DNA of 64,000 nucleotides from Mycteria americana (taxonomy: Eukaryota; Chordata; Aves; Ciconiiformes; Ciconiidae). This document shows, piece after piece, positions 1 through 11,058 of this stretch; the first letter of the stretch is position 1; each line of letters opens with the position of its first letter. The notes beneath the pieces were generated by a model. The model ran no database searches and was not told where the DNA came from. It worked only from the letters and a program-made list of their open reading frames with translations. Location of the stretch: the NCBI RefSeq assembly GCF_035582795.1, contig NC_134370.1:47603501-47667500 (forward strand), given 5' to 3'. The translations under genes and the position numbers were made by a program.

Positions 1-821
1 AGAATAATCTGTTCTACGCCACTGGCAAATCCCTTCTGACTGAGAGCGGTAAGGTGATGAATCAGAAAGTTGGTGCTCTGTGTCTTTCCTGACCCGCTCT
101 CTCCTGAAATCACGATGCACTGGTTCTTCCTCCGCTGAAGCATGGCGTGGTAAGCCACATCTGCCACAGCGTAAATATGGGGCTCCAGCTTTCCCAGCTG
201 ATGGTTATCATACATCTTGACATACTTGGGGTTATAAATAGGTAGAAATTTGAACGGATTAATAACGATGAGGATGCTGCCTACGTAGGTGTAGATTTTT
301 TCTTGCTTGAAGCGGTTTCTGAGATTTTCCAGGAGTGTTTTCTCGTTCAAGTCTGGCAGGCTGCACAAGTCATCATAGTCCTTCTGCTGCGGCTGGGGAA
401 GGAAGCCACGCTCCACCATCCTGCGACGCTCCTCCGTCACCCGCAGCCAGGACTGGAGGCTCCCATAGTGAATAGACCCATCCAGGTTCTTCTCCCGCAG
501 AAGGAAGCGATAATCCTCGCCGCTGATGCGGTTCTCCAGGGCCATGCGAGGCCACAGCATCATGCGCTGGACCGGACAGTCCGTAGGGTTGAGGATCCAT
601 TCCTCCCCACCAAACTCCTTCACTTCGGCAAGGACGTAACATTTTGTTTTCTCAAGCTGAAGTTTATTAATGAGCAAATCAATCACCTCGGCGGCCGTAG
701 AGGTTTTCCTGGCAGTGATGGGGCAGTAGATAGTCCCTTCTGCGATGCTCCCAGGGTATATGTGCAACGTGTACTCGCTATCCTCAAAGCGTCGTCTTCC
801 TCCAACATCATTTACACTCAT
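1..821 (-). CDS. MYO9A: MYO9A first coding exon (partial): unconventional myosin-IXa, N-terminus
   Basis: MYO9A is a single-headed actin motor whose tail carries a Rho-GAP domain, so it links actin movement to local RhoA shut-off. Reading from 821 downward gives 273 complete codons with no stop, and the window edge cuts codon 274. The protein begins [20 protein letters not shown]. Residues about 14-112 match the Ras-associating domain found at the N-terminus of class IX myosins, with the segment [20 protein letters not shown]. The motor starts near residue 146 ([20 protein letters not shown]) and includes the P-loop GESGSGKT at about 240-247, which binds ATP phosphate. The sequence is close to remembered human MYO9A throughout. 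The start is chosen because the homology begins there, and A at -3 gives an acceptable context. The rest of the gene lies to the left of the window. The paralogue MYO9B is less likely because of the close identity and the neighbouring genes. Confidence 0.96.
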   Translation of the reverse strand, partial: MSVNDVGGRRRFEDSEYTLHIYPGSIAEGTIYCPITARKTSTAAEVIDLLINKLQLEKTKCYVLAEVKEFGGEEWILNPTDCPVQRMMLWPRMALENRISGEDYRFLLREKNLDGSIHYGSLQSWLRVTEERRRMVERGFLPQPQQKDYDDLCSLPDLNEKTLLENLRNRFKQEKIYTYVGSILIVINPFKFLPIYNPKYVKMYDNHQLGKLEPHIYAVADVAYHAMLQRRKNQCIVISGESGSGKTQSTNFLIHHLTALSQKGFASGVEQII

Positions 822-900
822 ATTGGATCCTTTCCCATCAGTATCTGCACTGCATAGTCAGGACTGTCCTGTATGGTGTCAGGTCATCATATTAGCAATG
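822..900 (-). other. MYO9A: MYO9A exon 2 5' UTR and splice acceptor
   Basis: The exon boundary is placed at 900/901. In transcript sense a run of 17 T is followed directly by AG (positions 902-901), and the exon then begins CATTGCTAATATG. The 79-nt leader holds two short upstream reading frames: 890-879 (ATG ATG ACC TGA) and 838-818 (seven codons including the stop). The second one's TGA overlaps the main ATG as ATGA. This agrees with MYO9A having a non-coding first exon. Confidence 0.8.
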
Positions 901-3900
901 CTAAAAAAAAAAAAAAAAAGGGCAAAACAAAAATAGGTTAGGCGTTTTATCTTAGTAGGGATCCCTGAAAAATGGTTGATGTGTACCATGAGATGCAATG
1001 GAGCAACTCAAGTGATGATACCCATCACCTTAAGAAGGCAACTGATGATTCCCAACTGACATCTGAAAAGGGAGCAGGGTTTTAACCCACCAAAGCTGTA
1101 ATAAACATATTTAACACACAAACACTAGCCACCTCAGGCTCCCTTCTACTCAGACACAACTACCCATGGCACCTCAACCTTTTGCTAATTTTTCCCTGAC
1201 TCTGAGGCATCAGACTCTCTGATTTTCAGTGTATTTTACAGAGAATAAAATCAGTATTTTGTGAGCAACATACCAGACAGCCTACTGAATCAATACTGGC
1301 ATTCTCCTCATGTCAAAAGTTGCTACAGCCTTCTCATTTAATATTACCAAATAACTTAAGAGTTAGTGCCTCTATTTCTGTGTTTGCATACTTCATGCCA
1401 GCTTAGGGAAAGCATCATTCAGCTAACCATGACTTTGGAAAACACCCCCAACTTTCCCAACACTGACTTACCCATACACATAAATTACATATTTTCTAGA
1501 TGTTATTAGAGAACTAAACCTTTTGAGATTTTGAACAGTTGCATAAAATTCTAACTTAAAAAAAACCAAAACAACTTTAAGATACCACCTTAAAGGCATA
1601 CTCCAGCCAAAAGGAAATGCCTTCTTTGTCAATTCAAAGGCCTTCCTGAACACCGTTCAAAATGACTCTTGAAACACAATGATTTACCTAGTCACAAGTT
1701 TAAAAAAAAATTTAATTACTCAGTGTTCACAAGCTCCAAGTTCTCTCAGGTTGTAACTGGACATGCGACTCCTGCATGGGCACCCATCCAAGAGCACACA
1801 CTCCTGACACACCTGGTGCTTTGCTCCAACACTCCTGGGATGAGGACCTTGTATCAACTGAATTCCCCTACTACAACTGGTCCGAAATCCAGACTGTGAT
1901 CTGCTTCCCATGGGTGTGTGGTACACAACACCCTCCAATTTTAGGGTGTTCACACATCACCTTCCGCTGTGGACCTCGTCCTTGCCCTAGATACATTATC
2001 CCATGGTCCTGTGCCAGTGAATGGTAGATAAACTCCCTTCTCTTCCTGTCCAGGAGATTCTCAACCCATCAGGATTCAAACAGCAACACTTCTCCACCCA
2101 GCAAGTCAACTTTTTCCAAAGGTGTCCATATCTGACATCAGATATGAAGTATTACAACCAACTCACTTGCACAATCACACTTTTTATTTCCCTCGTACTG
2201 CTTAAAAACCACAGAACACAGATCTCTGGTGTAGATAATTTCTCAAACTTAATCACTACAAGGAGAAGACACCCCACCACCAGTCTCAAATGAAAGCAAT
2301 TCCAGAGTTAGTAGTCCTCAGTTCTCCACCAATTGGTTCTAACAAACTCAAAACTCCCCTTGAAGATGTTAAGAGTTATTCCAATATAAAGACAAGAAGG
2401 TAACTACGAAGAAATGTAGAGGACCCTCAGAGCCAGGATCTGGGCAATAAAGTGGCAGGTGACATTTAATAAAGATAAAAGTTTATGTGATGTACATCTT
2501 AACATTATGTATCACATTGAGCTTTTCCTTAAGCACTGCCCCACAGGAGCAAGACCTCACGACTATGACGGTTCCCTGATGGTGTCAACAAAACACTCAA
2601 GAACTGTCCAAAAACATGAGGTCAAATGTCAAGTTTAGGGAGCTCTTGAGCTTCAGATGTTCAATGTCAGGAAGAGTATTCAGAGGAAGCATTTCACATG
2701 GTCGCCCTGTCCTTGCACTCCTCTCCAAGTACCCGGATCTAAGACCTTCAGTCCAAGCACAGCCACCCCATCATCTACATCCACACAAGGCTGGGATTTG
2801 CAGATTTGTTTAATCTACTACAAGCATTCCTGAGGTCCTTAAATGAAAAGCATTATTTTATGTTGTATTGTTTCTTACTCCAATATTTCATTAAGTATAT
2901 TATCCCCAGCCACACGCTATTCGAAGTGAAAAAAAAATAGTATGTCACAGTGAAATACATCTGGCACAGATTCACGGCGCATTGCTTGGTAGCAGGACAT
3001 ATATTATATACCGGGAAGCGCTCCAGCTGCTTTCCTATAGGTTTAGTATGGGCACAGATGCAACAGGGATGATGTCAGTTAAGTGCTGAGTTGGGCTTTC
3101 TTTGTCTAGCTCTGCCACTCTAGCATCAGCCTTTCTTCAAGAAGGGGGGGGGGGGTACGGGGGGACCCACACAACACTTAAGTTAGATAATGCCTCCCCA
3201 AGATTTTACTTCAAAAGCTTACATCAAGAGGGCTGGCTATTTTTATTGAAGTTATCAGAGCATATTGAAGACTACTGACTCACAACAGAACTGCAAACAG
3301 GACTTCAAGTTGGCCAACTTGAGTAAACTGACCTTCTCTTCTACCTCCTCCCTCCTGTCAAATACTTGCAAGCTCAATAAAGCCTCTACAAAGCATCAGG
3401 CCACTCTACCCCACCTACCCAAAAGCTTTCTTCACGTCTCTATAGATGCTTATTCTGCATGGACTCGGTAGAATAACAAACATCTGTGTCTTCCGCATCC
3501 AAACAACTTGAATCCAGCAGAATCGCGAGCCAAGCATAAACCCCATGGAGATGCTAAAAGCCCCAGTAACTCTAGAAACGCAGAAGAGCCAAGTCCCCCC
3601 AAAACCACTCAAACCCCAGAAGCTTCCACTAATGACTAAGAAATTTAGCGAGGTCAGAAAGCAAAGAGGTGTTAATTTGAGCCTTATAAATCACAGGAGG
3701 TGTGCCACATGATTTACTTTTAATAATGCTAAACATGTCTCGGAGTATTATGTTAGGTCAAAGAAATATTAATGAAGATAATTGCTTGTGGTCTCCCAAC
3801 CGCTGATGCACATGAGGCTGGCTCTGCTCAACAAACACACTTCTTGCAGACACTCAGTTTTCAAAGTATTTTGGAGAAAATATTGCAGTAAATATGCGTA

Positions 3901-6111
3901 ATTAGGTAATTAGCATATGTCAGGAAGAGAGGTTCCTAATGACAACTGTTCAAGCAGGCTGTCATATTAGCTTTTACATGACTTTTTAAATTAACAATAT
4001 TTTTGTGTTTGGATGCAAAAAATTAAATAGGGACATGAAAAGACCAAAACAAGAGTAAGTATTTTGCAACCCGCGAATACTCACTGTATGCACTATTTCA
4101 ATTAAAGGCATTTTGCATTGCTACATGTTTACATTTAAATGAGAGCATATAAAAAATTATGCTACATCTAAGTAGGCAAGTCATTTATATAAGAAAAGAA
4201 AAGCTAATGTCTTACTGAAAGGGGATGCTTTTCTCTGTACCCGAGTAAGTGGCAGATTATAAAATGAACTGACTTTACCACCAAGCTATCGTTCAGCTGC
4301 TTCACTCATGTACTGGCTTTGGCACAGATGAAGGCAGCAGTAACAGGATGCTGAACCCACAGGAGATGGAAACCCAGGGGATACATTAGACCAGAAATAA
4401 TTGCCAACTCCCGTGAACACTCTGGCCAAAATTTATGGATTATGCATGCCTGTGAAATGAAGAATTTATGACCTTTTAAGCCAATATACTGTCATCCTAG
4501 TATTTTCTAGATCCTTTTCCATTTTCTACATTTGAATGAAGATTCTTACTCAAATTGACTCTGCATGCTGATTCTGCTCAATTTTACTATCATAACATAA
4601 TTCTACTTGCAATGTAAAAAGCACGATCTCCAAACAAACATGAGGTTACAAATTAAGCCTTGTGTACTCCTACATAAGAAAATAGATTATTTCCAAGAAG
4701 CTCAGAGGCCCTTATAAAGATCACAATAATAATTTTATTACCAGCAGGTTTATAGAAAAAGCATACTAAATTTATGACAGCCAGCTAGGCTTCGTGCATA
4801 CACTAAGCTTGTAAATAGTGGTTTACTTCTACATTATACGCAATCTTTTACTAGTTGACCACAGTTTAATATACATAAACACTAGTAGCAAATGTGCTTT
4901 GTCAAATTAAACATATATATGACCACATATAGTAAGTGCTCTTGCATTGGGGGCTGCATTTTTTAGTAAGCGTTATTCTGTAAGGGATATCAAACAAATA
5001 AGGATGCTCCAATTACCTTCAGAAAGGTAGCTGAAATGGAGGCTTTTGGTCATGCCATTTCTTATGTTTCCATTCAGAAAGACCAATCTCAGTATTTTCA
5101 TTTTCAGGGACAGCATAAGCAACACGTGGCAAAAATCCAAAATAAACTGTCCACTGGAAGCATCAGTACCCATCATAAATAATCTATGACAGCTAAAGCC
5201 TGAAATCACAGACAGAGTTTGCCAAATATTGGATGATTTGGAAAAAACAGAGATTAGTGTCAGCATTGAGGCTGCTAAAGGGGCAATTCTGGAAGCAAAG
5301 TTCACTTGGTTTTATCATAACGTCCCATAACCCAAACGAGGGACTACAAAAACAGTGAAACTTTCTCCCCGATCCCAGTCCTCAGGCAACTGTAACAGGC
5401 TCAGTTGCTCAACACAGCCTGGATTTATCCATTCACCGGTACATCAAAACACATACTACATGGGGCATAAACTCCTGAAATAGATAAACTTAAAAAATAT
5501 GATAAAGAAATGGCCACTTTAAACATACTTCACTGCTTAATCCGAATATATCAGCACAAAAGCTCTCTGAATTTCTCTCCTGCAGCAGCGAATAGTGTCA
5601 TGCTGCTGGTACCCAAAATAACACCCCCACAACATCAAAATTTATGCTAAACTGGCATATCTGTGACAGCTGATGCTGGAAAAGCTACCACATCCTAGAC
5701 AGGCAGAAAAGCCCATGGAGATGCTCAACACCTTGGTTATTATTACACAGTTTTACATTTCAGTTCATTTGATCATCTATATAATGCTTAACCCTCTCCT
5801 TTTTATCATATTCCTCTTCCGTGCTCTACCATGTTTTTCTCTTCCCACTGTTTGCTGATGGGAAAGAAACGTCATTATTGTTACTTAATCATCTACGTTG
5901 GTCCGTCTCAAAGAACCTCATGGTGCAAGTGTAGGAGGTGGTGTTGCCTAAAATGCAGATTTATGGACCCAGGTATTGGTGCGGGGAGGACAAGAAGTGC
6001 AAAGGGGACTGTTTTGCAGTAAAATTGCATGCAAAATCTCTATAAAATGAGTTTCGCCCAAAATAATGAAACCTCTGATGCAGGAAAAGTGAGATTTGTA
6101 AGTGTTACAGT
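901..6111. other. Intronic unique sequence, MYO9A intron 1, distal part
   Basis: No gene or recognisable transposon is seen. It contains a G12 run at 3144-3155 followed by G6 at 3159-3164, and an AT-rich stretch at about 3660-4020 with paired homeodomain-type sites. That stretch is the most enhancer-like part of this segment. Confidence 0.5.
3144..3164 (+). repeat. Poly-G tract, possible G-quadruplex
   Basis: Twelve consecutive G (3144-3155), a TAC spacer, then six G (3159-3164). The G runs can be split into four or more triplets, so an intramolecular quadruplex is possible in principle. It is equally an ordinary homopolymer. Confidence 0.6.
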
Positions 6112-6205
6112 GATCATAGAATGGTTTGAGTTGGAAGGGACCTTTAAAGGTCATCTAGTCCAATCCTCCTGCAATGACCAGGGACATCTTCAACTAGATT
6201 TGTAA
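6112..6205 (-). mobile_element. CR1 LINE 3'-end fragment
   Basis: CR1 is the dominant non-LTR retrotransposon of birds and reptiles. The plus strand reads TCATAGAATGGTTTGAGTTG and continues with a GGAAGGGACC-type block, then a GTCATCTAGTCCAATCC block. This is the reverse complement of the conserved CR1 3' terminus. The fragment is about 90 bp and severely 5'-truncated, ending near the CAACTAGAT block. It differs in sequence from the larger CR1 copy that starts about 160 bp to the right, so the two are probably separate insertions of different subfamilies. Confidence 0.85.
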
Positions 6206-6213
6206 TCGCAATT

Positions 6214-6273
6214 CAAATGTACTCCTTCAAAAGGAGTACTCCTTTTGAGGAGTACTCCAAATGTACTCCTTCA
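6214..6273. repeat. Palindrome nested in a 16-bp direct repeat
   Basis: The 16-mer CAAATGTACTCCTTCA occurs at 6214-6229 and again at 6258-6273. Between the copies lie two perfect GGAGTACTCC palindromes (6233-6242 and 6249-6258). The first extends to the 18-bp perfect palindrome AAAAGGAGTACTCCTTTT at 6229-6246. The structure sits between two CR1 fragments. Confidence 0.85.
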
Positions 6274-6365
6274 CAAGCTTGGAGGGGGGAGGTGGGGGTG
6301 GTGGTGGAATCATCAACACTCCAAGATTCTCCATATACAGGAGAAAGGTCTTTTGGATAAATTTC

Positions 6366-7545
6366 ACAGAATCACATAGGTTGGAAAAGACCTTTAAGAT
6401 CGAGTCCAACCATAAACCTAACGCTACCAAGTCCACCACTACACCATGTCCCTAAGTACCTCATCCAAACGTCTTTTAAATACCTCCAGGGATGGTGACT
6501 CAACCACTTCCCTGGGCAGCCTGTTCCAATGCTTGACAACACTTTCAGTGAAGAAAAATTTCCTAATATCCAGTCTAAACCTCCCCTGGCTCAACTTGAG
6601 GCCATCTCCTCTCGTCCTATCACTTGTTACCTGGGAGAAGAGACTGACCCCCACCTCTCTACAACCTCCTTTCAGGTAGTTGTAGAGAGCAATAAGGTCT
6701 CCCCTCAGCCTCCTTTTCTCCAGGCTAAACAACCCTAGTTCCCTCAGCCGCTCCTCATAAGACTTCTGCTCCAGACCCTTCACCAGCTTCGTTGCCCTTC
6801 TCTGGACATGCTCCAGCACTTCAATGTCTCTCTTGTAGTGAGGGGCCCAAAACTGAACACAGTATTCGAGGTGCGGCCTCACCAGTGCCAAGTACAGGGG
6901 CACGATCGCTTCCCTACTCCTGCTGGCCACACTATTCCTGATACAAGCCAGGATGCTGTTGGCCTTCTTGGCCACCTGGGCACACTGCTGGCTCATATTC
7001 AGGCGGCTGTCAACCAACACCCCCAGGTCCTTCTCTGCCAGGCAGCTTTCCAGCCACTCTTCCCCAAGCCTGTAGCGTTGCATGGGGTTGTTGTGGTCCA
7101 AGTGCAGGACCTGACACTTAGCCTTGTTGAACCTCATACAATTGACCTCGGCCCATCGATCCAGCCTGTCCAGGTCCCTCTGCAGATCCTTCCAACCCTC
7201 AAGCAGATCAACACTCCCACACAACTTGGTGTCATCTGCAAACTTACTGAGGGTGCACTCGATCCCTTCGTCCAAATCATTGGTAAAGATATTAAACAGA
7301 ACTGGCCCCAACACAGAGCCCTGGGGAACACCGCTTGTGACCGGCCGCCAACTGGAGTAAGCTCCATTCACCACCGCTCTTTGGGCCTGGCCATCCAGCC
7401 AGTTCTTTACCCAGCAAAGGGTACACCTGTCCAAGCCATGAGCAGCCAGTTTCTCCAGCAGAATGCTGTGGGAAACCATGTCAAAGGCTTTACTGAAGTC
7501 TAGATAGACAACGTCCACAGCCTTTCCCTCATTCCTCATTTCAGA
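6366..7545 (-). mobile_element. CR1 LINE fragment with open reverse-transcriptase frame
   Basis: This is a 5'-truncated CR1 copy of about 1.2 kb. On the minus strand the frame is open from the 5' truncation (about 7545) to a stop near 6439. It encodes the C-terminal part of ORF2: RT motif A ([13 protein letters not shown]), motif B ([20 protein letters not shown]) and the catalytic motif C (FADDTKL), then the thumb and C-terminal region. The short 3' UTR ends at CACAGAATCACATAGGTTGG on the plus strand. The endonuclease domain and the start of the RT are absent, so the copy cannot move by itself. The lack of stops over about 370 codons suggests a fairly recent insertion for a bird CR1. The frame's first residues, above about 7545, are host sequence. 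Confidence 0.93.
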
Positions 7546-10500
7546 GTAGTTTATTTGGACTGAAGCACCTAAGCAGGATGCCAATGCAGTGAGACAACCT
7601 AAATTAGAACAGAAAACAAAAGCAGGAGTGGAGACATGCGTGCAGATGCCCAGCAGCAACAGAAGTCCCTGCTGGACCTGGCGCGATGGTATGCCGATTC
7701 ACAACCGAAAAGCAACCCCTGCAGGCACCAAACCACCCATCTCCTGCGACAGCGAGAACAAGCATGTGATGGCAGGAGCATCACAACTACACCTTTTACC
7801 GCTTCAGTGGTTTTTTTCCCCTCCCCTCTTAAATTTTTTCCATTTGGTCCTAATTCTGTCATCAAGAATTCTCCCTTGCTAAATTCACTTCATCTTGCCC
7901 AGGAGTTCAAAACTAATGTGGGTGAACCTAAAAATCTGGTGTCCCTTTACTTCCTGCAAACCCAAATGATTTTGTACATAAACCCTCTTGACATCCCCAA
8001 TCCAAGGTCAGATTCATAAACTGGTTTTTGGCTGTTACTGTCAAGAGTCATAATAAAAGGAGAAACCACCCTTGGCCGGCAGTAAGTACTACCGTGCTTC
8101 TGGTAGGGGAGAATATTTCTGCAAGTGGGGGTGATCCCACACTGTCATGACTGTACAGTCAGAGATGTCTACTCAGCCTCCAAGGAGGATTCCCAGAATA
8201 TAAAAGAAGAAGTTGTGAATACAGAGCTCAAACTATGTAAGTCATTCCCAAAGATGTACAGTTGCCCACACTAAGTGTAACCCAAAATAAGTTGTGTTTT
8301 CTAAGTTGTTCCTAAGCTCAGCAGCTTCTCCCATGGCTTGAAAAACTGAGAAAAGTCATAGCAGGCTCATTTTTACTGTGTTTTTCATTTTTTATTCAGC
8401 ACTTTAAGCAACTTTATCAGCTTCTTGTCTATTCATCTCTATACTAGAGGATGAGACTTCCACTTGAGCTTCTCACTTGGAAGCTTTTCCATGACTGTAG
8501 CACAGGTACTGCTGTGCACTAGAGGTCTTTTTTCTTCTCTTTCGGAGATGGACCCTATTTACCCATACTTTAATCTGACATTTCTTGCTATCTATGTGGC
8601 TCACGGATACATAGAGCACCTCAGTAGATGATAGTCCCTCTGAGAGCCTGGAATTACCACATGTTTTGAGGTTCTGATATTCCCCTGCGGTCCAACAACC
8701 ACTCAGTGGTTCCTCTCCTTCTAGCAGTTGGAAGATGGGCAAGGATGCTGCTACACACCCATCACACTCTTGCTGATGCATCTCATGTGGACATCTGTCA
8801 TCTTCTACCAGACCTTTTATCTGAGACAAAACAAAAAAGTGGGAAGAAAAAAAAAAACCCACACCCTAAAAACATTACAGGAAAGACTGTTGCAAAACAA
8901 ACTACTCGTAGAAGCCGTTGCAAACAGTTCTGATAAATGAGGAACTGAATTAGGATGTGAATAACAACATGATCACTTACTCTTCCCCTAAAGGTCAAAG
9001 CACCTTCGGTACAGGGAATGAATCAGCGTCTGAGGAATTAATCAGGGCTATGCAGTGAACATCTGTGGGATTCCTGCCTTACTGGCTGGAGATGCTACCG
9101 TAGGCATGGACGAGGGCAAAAAAAATTGAAAGTAAAAAAAAAAAAGGACTACAGGAAGGCTTAGTGAGGTCTTGTGATTGAAGCAAATGAATGGGAGAAG
9201 TGATTTCCATTTTCGCTTCCATCAGCCTTTCTGCGTGATGCTGGGAGGCCAAAAAAATGGTGCAAACAAAATCTTGCCCTGGACCGTTCTTCCTTCTTGA
9301 GCTCCCACTTGAGTTATTGCATATTAATTTCTGGAAGCGCTATCGTTCTCCCTAAACGTGCACCCTAAACATAAAGAGTGGCATTGGTGTTAAAGTATTA
9401 AAATAATCAGCTTTTTTCATGGTACTTGCTGAACAGCCAGCACTTGAAAGTTAATTCTCGCTGTGTTCTGGAGCTTCATCGATGAAACTGCATCAGCGTA
9501 AGCAAGGGTACAAGAAATGCTGGGTACTTAGCAAAAACGATTCATCATTAAAAGCTTTGTTCTGACAAAGGAGGACCGGTAACAAAGCCCGTGTTGGGCA
9601 CCATGCCTTCCAGCTGCTCCCTTGGCTTTTTTTGCCAGAAACAAAAAACAAACAAACAAACAAAAAATCAAAGGAAATTGCTGAATCCTCTCTCAGGCTG
9701 CAAGGGTGGCACTTGTTTAACTTAAACTTGCTGTTCTTGTATTCCCTAAATGGCTAATGAGAACTGTAAACTGAATGGCAAGGACTAACAAAAAGCCAGA
9801 AACTAAGAAAGTGCTTTGTGTATCGCAAGTGTTTGGAGACTTCCAGGGGTGCGAACCATTGTTACAGACTGTTTTGCTTCTTCTAATGACTAATTAAGTA
9901 GTCACAGGCCAGAGGCATGACAACCCTGTTCCAAATACCAAGATAAATTTGTCATTTATAAAAGTGGCAAAATTACATTTACAGCATCTTAAAGTTTTAC
10001 CAGATTAACTCCAGGCCCAAACATTGTCGTCTGACAGAGCATCCCTCACCAATACAGCAAATCTGTTCACGTGAACAGCCAAAATATCTGATTTTCCAGC
10101 TTTGCTGGTTGGATTTGCTCCTTACAGGTGTACACAGAGCAGTTCAGCCTCTGGAAAGCCAACTGGAAACAAATCTGGAGTTGATATCCCGAAAGCATAG
10201 ATCACTGTCAAATACCACATTAATGCAAGTGCAGAGAAGAGCCAGCTAGCAGGGAGATGGTTGTATAAACCGTAAATGGACACAAGATCATCCTATTATC
10301 TCACGAAGTACATGCCTAGCTATTTATATTTTTGTTTGCAGCCAAAAATTTCACATACAGAGCCTGAAAAAAAACCAGTGTTTACAATAAAAGTCTTTTT
10401 GAACCTGTTAAAAATTAAGGATATGAAGTGTTAGAGCAGAGAGACACTGCCAAGGACTACAGGAGTTCACACTGAGGAGCATCTCGCCAGCCCCAAAATA

Positions 10501-10998
10501 GATGCAGAAAATACCTTTTTCAGAGCCCAGGAATTACACCACTGTTAAGGACAAGATGCTTCTCTCCTAGAAGGGCTCAAGAGCTTCAGAGAACAAAACC
10601 CAGGGAAATAAAGGCATCCTTCCCCTCCTAATCCAGCCCTGCAGGCACCAGTGGGAAGAGAAACCCGACTACTGCCCTGCCGAAAAGGATGCGTGTTGAA
10701 GGATGCAGCGCGGTGCCTCCAGTACCGCTTACAGCTTCAGCAAGCATCACACTTGAAATAATAGCTGAGCAAGAAGATACTTGCCTTTCCAGAAGCAGTA
10801 AGTATTACACAAATACATTGCACTAGCACCTAAACGCCACCATATCGCTGCATTAGAAAATTTCAAGAGATAAGGGAAATAAATGGCAGCTTATAAAAAA
10901 AAATTACATTTCTATATGCTATCATCAAGAAATAATTTCTCACATTGCAATTTCATTGTAATATAGGAGTATTTTGAATATTGCTATATCAATATATA
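7546..10998. other. Intronic unique sequence
   Basis: No gene is recognised. It holds a 129-codon minus-strand open frame (8862-8473) that begins behind a good splice acceptor, A-rich tracts near 8848 and 9130, a short AAAC repeat at about 9643-9666, and AT-rich stretches around 9300-9420 and 9880-9990. Confidence 0.45.
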
Positions 10999-11058
10999 GA
11001 TATATATCAATTGATATATATCGATATACTGATATATACCAATCTATCAGTATATTGA
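10999..11058. repeat. AT-rich palindrome and hairpin
   Basis: Positions 10999-11022 are a perfect 24-bp palindrome made of GATATATATC, AATT and GATATATATC. Directly after it, ATATACTGATA (11024-11034) and TATCAGTATAT (11045-11055) form an 11-bp perfect inverted repeat with a 10-nt loop. Together they form a cruciform-prone AT island. Confidence 0.85.

Noticed and set aside
6808-7503. 231-codon plus-strand open frame
   Set aside because: It is the antisense shadow of the CR1 reverse-transcriptase frame and has no independent homology.
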